Source: Dethiosulfatibacter aminovorans DSM 17477 (GTDB lineage Bacteria; Bacillota; Clostridia; Tissierellales; Dethiosulfatibacteraceae). Taken from it: a stretch of 64,000 nucleotides of DNA. Below the pieces are notes generated by a model that was given only the letters and a program-made list of their open reading frames with translations, had not been told where the DNA came from and did no database searches. Positions 1-8,357 of this stretch are shown here, in pieces. The position numbers and the translations under genes are program-made. Where the stretch lies: assembly GCF_900142005.1 (NCBI RefSeq), contig NZ_FQZL01000005.1, positions 62,001 through 126,000 of the forward strand, read 5' to 3'. How positions within the stretch are numbered: position 1 is the stretch's first letter; each line of letters begins with the position of its first letter.

Positions 1-126
1 CCCAAAAGGAAGTATTTCACCATAACAGATGAAGGAAGGGGATTTCTGAAATCATTCAAGGCCGTGTGGAAAGACATATCAAAGGTTGTGGATAATATTA
101 TGAAAGGCGGTGATCTTTGTGAATAA
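1..126 (+). CDS. PadR-type transcriptional regulator, C-terminal fragment
   Basis: Only the last 41 codons lie in the window; the gene begins upstream. The translation contains YFTITDEGRGFL, the winged-helix wing typical of PadR-family regulators (usual form RKYYxLTxxGxxxL), followed by a short helical tail ending in a TAA at 124-126. PadR proteins are small dimeric repressors that often control a neighbouring membrane protein or transporter. The next gene overlaps its stop codon, so the two are almost certainly translationally coupled; PadR-DUF1048 pairs are a familiar arrangement. The assignment rests on about 40 residues and is moderately secure. Confidence 0.6.
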   Translation, partial: PKRKYFTITDEGRGFLKSFKAVWKDISKVVDNIMKGGDLCE

Positions 127-958
127 TATTGGAAGAAACAAGCTCTTCATGTCAATTGGACTTTCAGTGCTTCTTATCATACAGATTATAATATTCATTA
201 AGCTAAAGCCCGGTTCTAGAGGCCCAATAGGATTAATGTTTGGATTGATAATCCTGCTGGCTGTAATTGCTGTTGCAGCAAACTATTTTAGAATCAAGCA
301 GCTGGAGGACAGGGTAAGGAACCTTCCCAAAGGATACAGGGATGCTTATATGGATGCCAATGAAGCCATTGCAACTATTGCAGGTCCAAGAAGTGAAAAA
401 GTCAGAGTCATGGACATGGTCCTTGAAATATTCGAGCATGCGAGTCTTGAAAACAGGAACATAGACGATGTTACCGGTGGTGATCTTGAATCATTTCTTG
501 AGGGGTTCGTTGAGGAAACCAAAGGCAGATCTTCGGCCCTTTACTGGTTTTCCTACAGTACGGCATTGTATATCGGCTACCTGCTGTTCATGAAGGCATA
601 CAAGGTCTTGAGAACAGGAGGCATATCAGTTGAAAAACTAAAGACCGAAACTCTTGATTTGGGTCTTGTGGCAACATATGCTATCATAGCCTATGCATTT
701 TTCCCATGGATTAATCTTGCAATGCAAAAAGCTGCAAGGGAACAGTTGAGGGGCATAAAAAGATTGATAATACTTTTGCCGTTTGTTTTGCCTTTTGGAC
801 TGGTCGCCATGTTGATTCTTGTTGATAGTCCGTGGTTTGTAAAAATAATTGACACTCCCGTACCGGTCTTTGCTTCCGTTGCTTCCATTGCTGCCGGAGT
901 GCTGCTTCTGGCAGGAAGTGTATTTTTGATGAGATATGCAAGTGTCAAAGGCAAGTAG
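119..958 (+). CDS. DUF1048-like membrane protein
   Basis: Protein of 279 residues. It has two N-terminal membrane segments (about residues 8-55), a soluble helical stretch containing EKVRVMDMVLEIFEHA and GGDLESFLEGFVEE that resembles DUF1048, and further hydrophobic segments (about 140-165, 185-205, 215-245, 250-275). A GTG at 110 is in frame, but the Shine-Dalgarno-like AAGGCGG at 103-109 fits the GTG at 119 better. That start overlaps the end of the PadR-type gene by 8 bases. DUF1048 proteins are usually small and encoded next to PadR regulators; their biochemical role is unknown. This one is longer than the domain, with a membrane-embedded C-terminal half I do not recognise. Confidence 0.6.
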   Translation: MNNIGRNKLFMSIGLSVLLIIQIIIFIKLKPGSRGPIGLMFGLIILLAVIAVAANYFRIKQLEDRVRNLPKGYRDAYMDANEAIATIAGPRSEKVRVMDMVLEIFEHASLENRNIDDVTGGDLESFLEGFVEETKGRSSALYWFSYSTALYIGYLLFMKAYKVLRTGGISVEKLKTETLDLGLVATYAIIAYAFFPWINLAMQKAAREQLRGIKRLIILLPFVLPFGLVAMLILVDSPWFVKIIDTPVPVFASVASIAAGVLLLAGSVFLMRYASVKGK

Positions 959-978
959 ACAAACATGAGTGATTTTTA

Positions 979-1024
979 GGGCAGATGCAACCGTCATGAA
1001 TATGGTTGCCATCTGCTCTTTTGC
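979..1024 (+). terminator. Intrinsic terminator after the PadR/DUF1048 unit
   Basis: The arms at 981-992 (GCAGATGCAACC) and 1004-1016 (GGTTGCCATCTGC) pair with one bulge and are followed by CTCTTTT. The hairpin separates the PadR/DUF1048 unit from the MFS gene. Confidence 0.8.
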
Positions 1025-1145
1025 ATTAAACGAAGCGAAGCTGCCTTCTTACATTATGGGTAAATGTTTAGATTATGATTGTAATGGCAATTTTAATTTG
1101 ATATACTTAAGCGGAATTAAACTAATCATGACTCGAGGTATATTT

Positions 1146-2345
1146 ATGAATCAAACTGACCATTCATCAAAGAAGAACAGCTACAAACAGCTCGTTGCTG
1201 TGTCTGTGGGACACTTCACAAACGATTTTTTTGCCGGGCTGATAGCACCCATATCATTATATTTTGCACTGAAGCTTGACCTTAACCTTACACAGCAAGG
1301 GATACTGTCCATTGTCATGCTGGTATTCGCATCATTCTTTCAGCCTTTTTTCGGCCTTCTGTCGGACAAGAAGGGGAAGCCTGGACATCTTATAATATCT
1401 ATAATCTGGATATCCGTCTGGATAAGTGTTTCAGGTATCGTTAACAATTTCTATCTCCTTGTCGTCGTGCTGGCCCTGGGGTCGTCGGCTTCGGCGCTTT
1501 TTCACACTCTCGGTTCGACTACTGCCGTATCGCTGGGAGGGACTTCGAAGGGGACATCGCTGTCGGTATTCATGACTGTTGGAGGCTTTTCCGCCACAGT
1601 ATCATCAATAGTGGGGCTTTGGATAGCAACCACCTACGGCATTGAAAAGATAGCATTTCTAATGATACCGGGATGTGCAGCAGCTGCGTGCATGTATTTT
1701 CTGGGAATTCAAAATGTAAAGATAGATACAGAAGAGAATCAAAAAAACGGCAAGCTTGCTGCAAAAGAGCATAAGAAGGAAAAACTTAACATGTCCGGAA
1801 GAGACATGGCTTGGCTTGTTGTACTTATATATGTAAGCTTGATAAAGGTGTTGAGCGGACGTTTCATAGTTACATATGGAATTCAGATCCTGACAATAAA
1901 GAATTTTGCCTATGGTGCGGTTCTTCTGACCATCCACCTGTTTGGAAGACCTGTGGGAACCATGGTCGGAGGAATGCTCATTGACAAGATCGGCGACAAG
2001 AGGGTATTTATTATAGGTATGTTGGCAAGTCTTGTAAGCCTTTCTATGATAGGCTACGGAGGAAGCATCCTGGCGGCCATAGGTGTTGGCAGCCTTGGAT
2101 TCTCCATTTCATTCACCAATACTGTGGGCGTTTTGATGAGCCACAAGATAATCCCCAACAGCCAGTCCTTTGCAACGGGAATAATCATGGGAATACCTGG
2201 AGGAATCGGGTCCATAAGCATGATGATTTTCAGTGGAATAGCAGATGTCAATGGACTCATCTACTCTACAAGAGTCATGATGATACCCTTGTTCATAGCA
2301 ACAGTGCTCACATACTTCATGGTTTACAGAAGGAAGAAAGCCTGA
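1146..2345 (+). CDS. MFS transporter, fosmidomycin-resistance (Fsr) type
   Basis: Protein of 399 residues with about 12 hydrophobic segments. The opening SVGHFTNDFFAGLIAPI and the loop LLSDKKGKPG (MFS motif A) resemble the Fsr/fosmidomycin-resistance branch of the Major Facilitator Superfamily, which are proton-driven exporters. The open frame extends upstream to 969, but that extension is not membrane-like and runs through the preceding terminator. The ATG at 1146 follows a GAGG at about 1135 with normal spacing, so I start there. Terminators on both sides make it a single-gene unit. The substrate cannot be told from sequence. Confidence 0.8.
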   Translation: MNQTDHSSKKNSYKQLVAVSVGHFTNDFFAGLIAPISLYFALKLDLNLTQQGILSIVMLVFASFFQPFFGLLSDKKGKPGHLIISIIWISVWISVSGIVNNFYLLVVVLALGSSASALFHTLGSTTAVSLGGTSKGTSLSVFMTVGGFSATVSSIVGLWIATTYGIEKIAFLMIPGCAAAACMYFLGIQNVKIDTEENQKNGKLAAKEHKKEKLNMSGRDMAWLVVLIYVSLIKVLSGRFIVTYGIQILTIKNFAYGAVLLTIHLFGRPVGTMVGGMLIDKIGDKRVFIIGMLASLVSLSMIGYGGSILAAIGVGSLGFSISFTNTVGVLMSHKIIPNSQSFATGIIMGIPGGIGSISMMIFSGIADVNGLIYSTRVMMIPLFIATVLTYFMVYRRKKA

Positions 2346-2364
2346 TTGGTCAACTGAACTGTTT

Positions 2365-2390
2365 AAGCGTCCATGAGGGCGCTTTCTTTA
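2365..2390 (+). terminator. Intrinsic terminator after the MFS gene
   Basis: An eight-base stem, AAGCGTCC (2365-2372) with GGGCGCTT (2377-2384), loop ATGA, followed by TCTTTA. Confidence 0.75.
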
Positions 2391-2458
2391 TTATATTGCT
2401 TGTGTTAAAATAAATATATATTCTTAAATGCAAAAAGTATGATTTGGAGATGAATATT

Positions 2459-2968
2459 ATGAAAAAATGCATTTTATATTATTCAAAAAGTGGAAATACC
2501 GAGTATGTTGCAAATTATCTGGCCGGTAAAATCGATGCAGCCCTTGTGAAACTAGTTGAAGTAAAGGGTAGGAATGGAGTTTTTGGATTCGTGAAGAGCG
2601 GATTCCAGGCATTGAAAAAGAAGGCTTCAAAGCTTGAAGGAAATCCCTGGGAAGAGGTCGGTGAATATGACGAAATATATTTCATGACTCCCATCTGGGC
2701 AGGCAACGGCACTCCTGCATTCAATGCCTTCATGGATAAGATGGACCTCAATGGAAAGAGGATCTACGTTGTCACCCTCCAGGCTGATCCCGGCAAGAAG
2801 GGAAGTGCGGAAGTCCATGAATACTTCAAGACAAGGATAGAAAATGCAGGTGGACATATGGTCGATTCCTATGCCCTTTCAAGTGCACCTCCCAACAAGT
2901 ATGCAGGGAACGAACACCTTGAAAAAGAAGTGGATGATGTTATACTTAAGAAGCTTGTATTGGTTTGA
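2459..2968 (+). CDS. Flavodoxin family protein
   Basis: Protein of 169 residues. The start KKCILYYSKSGNTEYVA is the FMN-phosphate-binding loop of flavodoxins (T/S-x-T/S-GNT), and FMTPIWAGNGTPAFNAFM matches the second flavin-binding loop of flavodoxin-like oxidoreductases (P.W.G...P......). These cytoplasmic proteins carry electrons on FMN. Upstream TTG (2444) and ATG (2450) codons are in frame, but the GGAG at 2446-2449 places the start at the ATG at 2459. It stands alone between a terminator and the promoter of the cobalamin operon. Physiological partner unknown. Confidence 0.85.
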   Translation: MKKCILYYSKSGNTEYVANYLAGKIDAALVKLVEVKGRNGVFGFVKSGFQALKKKASKLEGNPWEEVGEYDEIYFMTPIWAGNGTPAFNAFMDKMDLNGKRIYVVTLQADPGKKGSAEVHEYFKTRIENAGGHMVDSYALSSAPPNKYAGNEHLEKEVDDVILKKLVLV

Positions 2969-2993
2969 ATATGAACGATTGAATAATGATTGG

Positions 2994-3020
2994 GAGAACT
3001 CTTTTGGTTCTTCATTTTTT
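2994..3020 (+). terminator. Weak intrinsic terminator after the flavodoxin gene
   Basis: A short stem, AGAAC (2995-2999) with GTTCT (3007-3011), is followed by a T-rich tract (TTCATTTTTTC). The stem is only five base pairs, so the call is tentative. Confidence 0.45.
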
Positions 3021-3034
3021 CTTTCTTAAAATCA

Positions 3035-3063
3035 TTGAACTATGTATACTTTAGTGATATACT
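3035..3063 (+). promoter_or_regulatory. Sigma-A-type promoter of the cobalamin operon
   Basis: A -35 box TTGAAC (3035-3040) and a -10 box TATACT (3058-3063) are separated by exactly 17 bases. The expected start near 3070 lies just upstream of the cobalamin riboswitch, giving a long 5' leader of about 350 bases. Confidence 0.75.
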
Positions 3064-3079
3064 CGTCTTAATTGAATAG

Positions 3080-3265
3080 TAAGCAAGTTAACAGCGTTTT
3101 GAAAGAATGTTGTTTAAAAGGGAAGCGGGTTGGAATCCCGCGCGGTCACGCCACTGTAATAGGGTAGTCGTTATGCGAACCACTGATTTCTTCGGGAAGG
3201 GCATAAACAGATGATAATCCTTGAGCCAGGAGACCTGCTTGTTTTCACACAAAGCCTTACGAACG
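3080..3265 (+). ncRNA. Cobalamin (B12) riboswitch
   Basis: The leader holds the conserved cobalamin-riboswitch core: GGGAAGCGGGTTGGAATCCC near 3121, then GCGCGGTCACGCCACTGTAA at about 3140-3159 (the B12-box region), and AGCCAGGAGACCTGC at about 3224-3238. This aptamer binds adenosyl- or methylcobalamin and in Gram-positive bacteria usually switches off downstream genes when B12 is plentiful. It lies between the promoter at 3035-3063 and a terminator at 3317-3355. That supports control of the whole surface-protein/ECF operon by cobalamin through transcription termination. Exact 5' and 3' edges are estimates. Confidence 0.95.
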
Positions 3266-3316
3266 ATGAGGGAGTGTATTTTGTTATTGATCATGTGAAT
3301 TAATAAATATGAATTT

Positions 3317-3355
3317 AACCTCTTGTCTTTTTAGGACAGGAGGTTTGTTTATTTT
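3317..3355 (+). terminator. Riboswitch expression-platform terminator
   Basis: The arms AACCTCTTGTC (3317-3327) and GACAGGAGGTT (3335-3345) pair with one G-U wobble and are followed by TGTTTATTTT. Its place between the aptamer and the first gene makes it the likely regulated terminator, formed when cobalamin is bound. Confidence 0.8.
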
Positions 3356-3416
3356 ACTGACCACTCCTTGTTTAGTAGTGCTGAACAACAAAAAAATAAT
3401 TTGAAGGAGAGAAGTG

Positions 3417-6400
3417 ATGTTTAGAAGAAAAAGCAATAATATTATTTCAAGAGTATTGGTTTTCTTGATGGTTATGATGACGGTCCTTTCATATTTACCG
3501 ACTGGAATCAGCCCGGTGGTTGGAACTGCCGAGGCAGTGGGTGTAAGTGCTTTTGATAGCCTTGCCCTTACATCAATAAGGAACAACTATGAAGCATATA
3601 CTGCGGGAACACCCGTAGATGCAGGATGGGGAAATTTCAGCTCCTATGATGTTTATCTACTCATGGAAGCCGGAGTTGATACCAGCCAGTGGGAGTATGA
3701 CGGATCAAACATGTATGACGATGCCATGGCTCTAATAGATGCGACACTGTCTGATCCTGAATCGGCGTCGGCCAAGAGGGCAGCACAGGATTATCTTGCG
3801 TCAGATGCTATGGGGGAAGAATTGAAGTCAACAAGTATGGCGGCGATACTCATTGACAGACAGACAATGGAAGGTGAACTGGACAGTGGAATATACGCCA
3901 TATACAGCAATATGGCTGCATATGACCTAATGGCAAGGGAAGGAACACTGGCTGGTGCCGGTCTGGATGTGGATGCGGCAGTAATGTACGTGCTGAATAA
4001 TCAGGATGTAACAGGAGCATGGCCCAAGGAAGATGCTGTGAACTGGATATCCAATGATTTCATGACAACGGTAGAAGCTGTCAGGGTATTGAAATCGGCT
4101 GAGAATGATACGACTGTGACACCAGAGGCAATAGAGCTTGCAATAGATTACGGTATGACATGGCTTCAATCAAATCAACAGGAAGACGGAAGCTATATTT
4201 CGGGATGGGACGATGCAGTAACGGACACTTCAGAAATGATATATGCAGCAGCTGTCCTTGGTGAGGATCCAACAACATGGATAAGTGCCGGCGGGAAAAG
4301 CCCGGTGGACTTCATGAGAGACTATGCCCTTGTTGAAGGTAGTTTCGGAAACGTTCCTTCAACTACATGGGCGCTGGATGCATATCTTCAGCTTGGAGGG
4401 TTTGTATCACTTAATGAGACCTTGAATGTTACTGTGGATATTGAAAATGGAACGGTAAACAGAGGAGAAACCACTACATGCTCTGCTATTGCATTGGACT
4501 TAACCGGAGAATCGGATGTATCGACTATGGTTTCATGGACATCATCAAATGAGGAAGTGGCAACAGTTGATGATAATGGAGCAGTAACTGCCGTTGGAGT
4601 GGGAAATGCCGAGATAACGGCGGAATATGAAGGCTGTGAAGACAGCATTGATATAATAGTTGAATCCTACGAAGATAATATGACCCTCGTCGCAATAAGG
4701 AACAACTATGAGGCATATACTGCGGGAACACCCGTAGATGCAGGATGGGGAAATTTCAGCTCCTATGATGTTTATCTACTCATGGAAGCCGGCGTTGATA
4801 TCAGCCAGTGGGAGTATGACGGTTCAAACATGTATGACGATGCCATGGCTCTAATAGATGCGACACTGTTAGACCCTGAAGCGGCGTCGGCCAAGAGGAT
4901 AGCACAGGATTATCTTGCTGCAGATGCTATGGGGGAAGAATTGAAGTCAACAAGCATGGCGGCGATACTCATTGACAGACAGACAATGGAAGGTGAACTT
5001 GACAGCGGAATATACGCCATATACAGCAATATGGCCGCATATGACCTCATGGCAAGAGAAGGAACACTGGCTGTTGCCGGTCAGGATGTGGATGCGGTAG
5101 TAATGTACGTGCTGAACAATCAGGATGCAACAGGAGCATGGCCCAAGGAAGATGCTGTGAACTGGATATCCAATGATTTCATGACAACTGTAGAAGCTGT
5201 CAGGGTATTGAAATCGGCTGAGAATGATACGACTGTGACACCAGAGGCAATAGAGCTTGCAATAGATTCCGGTATGACCTGGCTTCATTCAAATCAACAG
5301 GAAAACGGCAGCTATATTTCGGGATGGGACGATGCAGTAACGGACACTTCAGAAATGATATATGCAGCAGCCGTACTTGGTGAGGACCCCAAAACATGGA
5401 TAAGCGCCGGCGGGAAAAGCCCGGTGAACTTCATGAGAGACTATGCCCCTGTTGACGGTAGCTTCGGAAACGTCCCTTCAACTACATGGGCACTGGATGC
5501 ATATCTTCAGCTTGGAGGAACAGTAGCATCGGATTCAATTCTTGATGTAATAATTGACCCTGAAGAGGCTTTGGTTTATTCAGGTGATACAAAACAGTTC
5601 AGTGCAAAAGCTGTGAAAATGGATGGATCAGAGATAAATATAAGTGATGTGGCGGACTGGATATCTTCGGATACTGATGTTGCATCAATAGATTCAACAG
5701 GCCTGATGATGGCCAATGCTTCAGGAACAGTTGAAATTTCAGCAAATTATGAATCGTGTACTGGTACAGCTGTCATAACTGTTGATACAAAACCATCCAC
5801 AAGCAGCGATGTCCAGGTATACGTAGCAGTAATTGGCCAGGATGACGAGCTTCTATACGGACCAAGGAAAGTGATGATCTCTGAAGACGATGAGTATGGT
5901 TATACTGCACTGGGTGCTCTTGATGCAACCGGACTTGACTATGATTTCAGAGATAGTTCAAAGGATATGGTGGATGAAATCGAGGGTCAGGAAAATATGG
6001 GTTCCAATGGTTGGATGTATTCAGTCAACGGAAAAGTACCAACCATTCCTGCAATTGAAAAGAATGTAAACAGTGGAAGCAAGATTCTCTGGTGGTATAG
6101 TACTTCATCAATGGGAGAAGCCCCAGACTGGCCAAGCTCTTCATCTTCATTTGGGGCGGCGACTGCAGTCGACGAGGATGCAGTGAAGGAAATGCTTGAA
6201 GACTACAGAGAAGAGCTGAATGACGGAGCTGTGTTGCTCAACGAAGACGACATGATGAGTGCAAGTGAAGCAGAAGACCTGGCGAAGGAACTTGAGGACA
6301 ATGACGTATCGCTGTCCGGCGACTACGAGGGAGACGAACTGGTGTTGTCTGACGACGAGCTTTCGATTCTTGTACCTGAAGATGCATTGGAAGAAGATCT

Positions 6401-7259
6401 TGAAATAACTGTCGAGGAGCTTGACGGGAATGAATCGCCTGAAAGGTTTGCAGTAAGGATAGGTTCTTCAGTATATGATTTCGGTCCTGATGGAACACAA
6501 TTCGACGAACCTGTAACAATAAGCATTACGGTACCAATAGATGAGAACACCGACCTTGAAAGCCTTAAGCCTGCATGGTTTGACGAGGAAACAGGCAGGT
6601 GGATAACAATTCCGTGTGTGATAGACCTTGAGACAGGAATGGTTGTATTTGCAATAGACCACTTCACGAAGTTTGCAGTCATTGAAACTGAAGCAAGAGT
6701 CGAGTTTGCCGATGTTGACGACACGATGGCGTGGGCAAGGGATGCAGTTGAGATTCTTGCAGGAGCAGGTGTGATAAACGGAACCGGAGAGGGATATGAG
6801 CCTCAAAGGTCCATAACGAGGGCTGAATTCGTTAAGATTGTTGTTGAAGCTTTGGAAATTGAAAAGGCTGAAGCTGATGGAAGCGTATTTACAGATGTGA
6901 ATGCAGACGATTGGTTTGCACAATATGTTGAATGCGGTTATAATAATGATATTGTAACCGGAGACCCTGACGGAAGCTTCAGACCTAACGATGAAATAAG
7001 CAGAAATGAAATAGCGGTTGTCCTCAGCAGACTTGGAGATGATGACGATATGGAGTCTGTGGAACTTGCCTTTGACGATGTTCTTGATATTCCTGAGTGG
7101 GCCAGACCGGGTGTGGAATTTGCATACAGCGTTGAACTCATGAATGGTTATGAAGACAATACCTTCAGGGGAGGCAATGCACTTTCCAGAGCGGAAGCGG
7201 CAGTAGTCGTGTACAGGTACATGAACTACTCATTCCAGAAAGCAGCTATGCTGCGTTAA
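3417..7259 (+). CDS. S-layer-anchored transcobalamin-like surface protein
   Basis: Exported protein of 1280 residues. A signal peptide (about 1-40, ending near GTAEA) is followed by two nearly identical blocks of about 275 residues (roughly 53-327 and 426-700) that look like alpha/alpha-barrel (prenyltransferase/terpenoid-cyclase-like) repeats, e.g. YVLNNQDVTGAWPKEDAV. Each is followed by a bacterial Ig-like (Big_2) domain. Residues about 798-905 resemble DUF4430, the transcobalamin-like C-terminal domain (GSNGWMYSVNGKVP, SKILWWYST). A beta-rich domain (about 990-1090) and three SLH motifs (about 1097-1277, e.g. RAEFVKIVVEAL) complete it. The alpha-barrel plus DUF4430 order is that of intrinsic factor/transcobalamin. 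It is first behind the B12 riboswitch and upstream of an ECF transporter, so I infer cell-surface corrinoid capture. The ATG at 3417 fits AAGGAG (3404-3409) better than the GTG at 3414. Confidence 0.85.
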   Translation: MFRRKSNNIISRVLVFLMVMMTVLSYLPTGISPVVGTAEAVGVSAFDSLALTSIRNNYEAYTAGTPVDAGWGNFSSYDVYLLMEAGVDTSQWEYDGSNMYDDAMALIDATLSDPESASAKRAAQDYLASDAMGEELKSTSMAAILIDRQTMEGELDSGIYAIYSNMAAYDLMAREGTLAGAGLDVDAAVMYVLNNQDVTGAWPKEDAVNWISNDFMTTVEAVRVLKSAENDTTVTPEAIELAIDYGMTWLQSNQQEDGSYISGWDDAVTDTSEMIYAAAVLGEDPTTWISAGGKSPVDFMRDYALVEGSFGNVPSTTWALDAYLQLGGFVSLNETLNVTVDIENGTVNRGETTTCSAIALDLTGESDVSTMVSWTSSNEEVATVDDNGAVTAVGVGNAEITAEYEGCEDSIDIIVESYEDNMTLVAIRNNYEAYTAGTPVDAGWGNFSSYDVYLLMEAGVDISQWEYDGSNMYDDAMALIDATLLDPEAASAKRIAQDYLAADAMGEELKSTSMAAILIDRQTMEGELDSGIYAIYSNMAAYDLMAREGTLAVAGQDVDAVVMYVLNNQDATGAWPKEDAVNWISNDFMTTVEAVRVLKSAENDTTVTPEAIELAIDSGMTWLHSNQQENGSYISGWDDAVTDTSEMIYAAAVLGEDPKTWISAGGKSPVNFMRDYAPVDGSFGNVPSTTWALDAYLQLGGTVASDSILDVIIDPEEALVYSGDTKQFSAKAVKMDGSEINISDVADWISSDTDVASIDSTGLMMANASGTVEISANYESCTGTAVITVDTKPSTSSDVQVYVAVIGQDDELLYGPRKVMISEDDEYGYTALGALDATGLDYDFRDSSKDMVDEIEGQENMGSNGWMYSVNGKVPTIPAIEKNVNSGSKILWWYSTSSMGEAPDWPSSSSSFGAATAVDEDAVKEMLEDYREELNDGAVLLNEDDMMSASEAEDLAKELEDNDVSLSGDYEGDELVLSDDELSILVPEDALEEDLEITVEELDGNESPERFAVRIGSSVYDFGPDGTQFDEPVTISITVPIDENTDLESLKPAWFDEETGRWITIPCVIDLETGMVVFAIDHFTKFAVIETEARVEFADVDDTMAWARDAVEILAGAGVINGTGEGYEPQRSITRAEFVKIVVEALEIEKAEADGSVFTDVNADDWFAQYVECGYNNDIVTGDPDGSFRPNDEISRNEIAVVLSRLGDDDDMESVELAFDDVLDIPEWARPGVEFAYSVELMNGYEDNTFRGGNALSRAEAAVVVYRYMNYSFQKAAMLR
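3574..4398 (+). repeat. Intragenic repeat copy 1 (alpha-barrel domain)
   Basis: First copy of an approximately 825-bp unit that recurs at a fixed offset of 1119 bases. The two copies are nearly identical in DNA and differ at only about 16 of 275 encoded residues, so the duplication looks recent or homogenised. Confidence 0.95.
4693..5517 (+). repeat. Intragenic repeat copy 2 (alpha-barrel domain)
   Basis: Second copy of the unit at 3574-4398. The Ig-like segments between and after the copies are not similarly conserved, so near-identity is confined to the barrel domain. Confidence 0.95.
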
Positions 7260-7274
7260 ATGCGAAAGCATTTA
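7257..7274 (+). other. GNRA-capped hairpin at the stop codon
   Basis: TAAATGC (7257-7263), GAAA loop, GCATTTA (7268-7274): a perfect stem overlapping the stop codon of the surface protein. There is no U-tract, so it is more likely an mRNA-stability or processing element than a terminator. Confidence 0.45.
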
Positions 7275-7304
7275 TCAAGCGGCTATGGAAAGTTTCCTTA
7301 ACAC

Positions 7305-7332
7305 TATAACACCAACGCTTTAAGGTGTTATA
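7305..7332 (+). other. Intercistronic hairpin before the lipoprotein gene
   Basis: TATAACACC (7305-7313) pairs perfectly with GGTGTTATA (7324-7332) across a ten-base loop, followed by CATATTTC. It could be a weak attenuator or processing site that sets the large surface protein's expression apart from that of the transporter genes. Confidence 0.45.
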
Positions 7333-7378
7333 CATATTTCAACTTTCCTATGCTAGAACAAATAATGTGAGGTTCAGA

Positions 7379-8341
7379 TTGAAAATAAATAAAAGATACT
7401 TGTTTGTTGTGGCGGTAATAGGCATTCTAATGCTTCTTGCCGCCTGCAGCAGCACTAATGATACAGGCGAAGTGCCTGATGATGGATCAGCGAAGATAGA
7501 ATTGATTGTAACAAGGGATTTTGGAATTGAAGAGCTTTTCAGGGAATCCATAAGTCTTGAAAAGTATTGGACGGTATTTGACGCCATGGATGCAGCTGTG
7601 GAGATAGCAACAGACCACGGTGGAGGATTCATTTCGGGAATCAATGGTCTGGAGTCGTATTCCGACGGTACAAAAAGACTTGACTGGTTTTATTATGTCA
7701 ATGGAATCTGTGCAGATGTAGGGCCCCTTGACTACGACCTAGTTGAAGGCGATGTCATTTGGTGGGATTACCATGAGTGGGAAAGCATGGATGCAACAAA
7801 TTCCACAGTCATAGGTTCTTATCCGGAGCCATTTGTACACGGCTACAGGGGAAAGCCTGCAGTAATTACAATAATGTCTTCCGATGAAAACAGTGAACTT
7901 GCAATGGAACTTAAGGACGCACTTCTTAATGAGGGAGTTCAATCAGTTGAAATATCAGGGATAGACAACAGCATGATGGAAGACAGGGAAGGGCCGATCA
8001 TTGTTCTAGGTCAATGGGAGGAGTTGTCCGGATATGAATATCTGAACAAGCTCAACGAAGCATATGAAAGAAACGGAACCTATGTATACTACAGCGACCA
8101 GGGAATTGACCTTCTCAGCAATAGCAGCGAAAAAGTAAGAACGCTGAAGGGTGGTGCAGGAAGCATAGTATCCCATGGAGACGGTCTTGGAGATGATTGC
8201 CCTCTGTGGATAATTTCAGGAACCGATATGAACGGTCTGGAAAAAGCCATAGAATTGCTGGTAAATGATACTAATAAAATAGACAGCACATACAGTGCTG
8301 CAGTGGAAGACAGCAACATAATCAAACTGCCAATAAAATAA
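7379..8341 (+). CDS. Lipoprotein with a transcobalamin-like (DUF4430) domain
   Basis: Protein of 320 residues. From the TTG at 7379 (GAGG at 7369-7372) it begins with a lipoprotein signal: a short basic start, a hydrophobic core and lipobox LLAAC with Cys23. Residues about 40-140 match the DUF4430/transcobalamin C-terminal pattern (KYWTVFDAMDAAVE, DWFYYVNGICAD, GDVIWWDYHEW). The remaining 170 residues (PAVITIMSSDENSELAMELKDAL, EGPIIVLGQWEEL) form a separate alpha/beta-looking domain that I do not recognise. The gene sits between the surface protein and EcfT in the B12 operon. I infer a membrane-tethered corrinoid relay or receptor that passes ligand to the ECF transporter. The open frame extends to 7325, but that extension has no ribosome-binding site and would hide the signal peptide. 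Confidence 0.8.
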   Translation: MKINKRYLFVVAVIGILMLLAACSSTNDTGEVPDDGSAKIELIVTRDFGIEELFRESISLEKYWTVFDAMDAAVEIATDHGGGFISGINGLESYSDGTKRLDWFYYVNGICADVGPLDYDLVEGDVIWWDYHEWESMDATNSTVIGSYPEPFVHGYRGKPAVITIMSSDENSELAMELKDALLNEGVQSVEISGIDNSMMEDREGPIIVLGQWEELSGYEYLNKLNEAYERNGTYVYYSDQGIDLLSNSSEKVRTLKGGAGSIVSHGDGLGDDCPLWIISGTDMNGLEKAIELLVNDTNKIDSTYSAAVEDSNIIKLPIK

Positions 8342-8357
8342 TAAGGAATGTATTATT

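Noticed and set aside
969-1145. Upstream extension of the MFS gene
   Set aside because: The stretch overlaps a terminator hairpin, lacks a ribosome-binding site and is unlike MFS N-termini; the ATG at 1146 has a proper site.
3574-5517. Two separate genes or assembly duplication
   Set aside because: The frame is continuous through both copies and the copies carry about 16 amino-acid differences, so a simple assembly duplicate is unlikely, though long reads would settle it.
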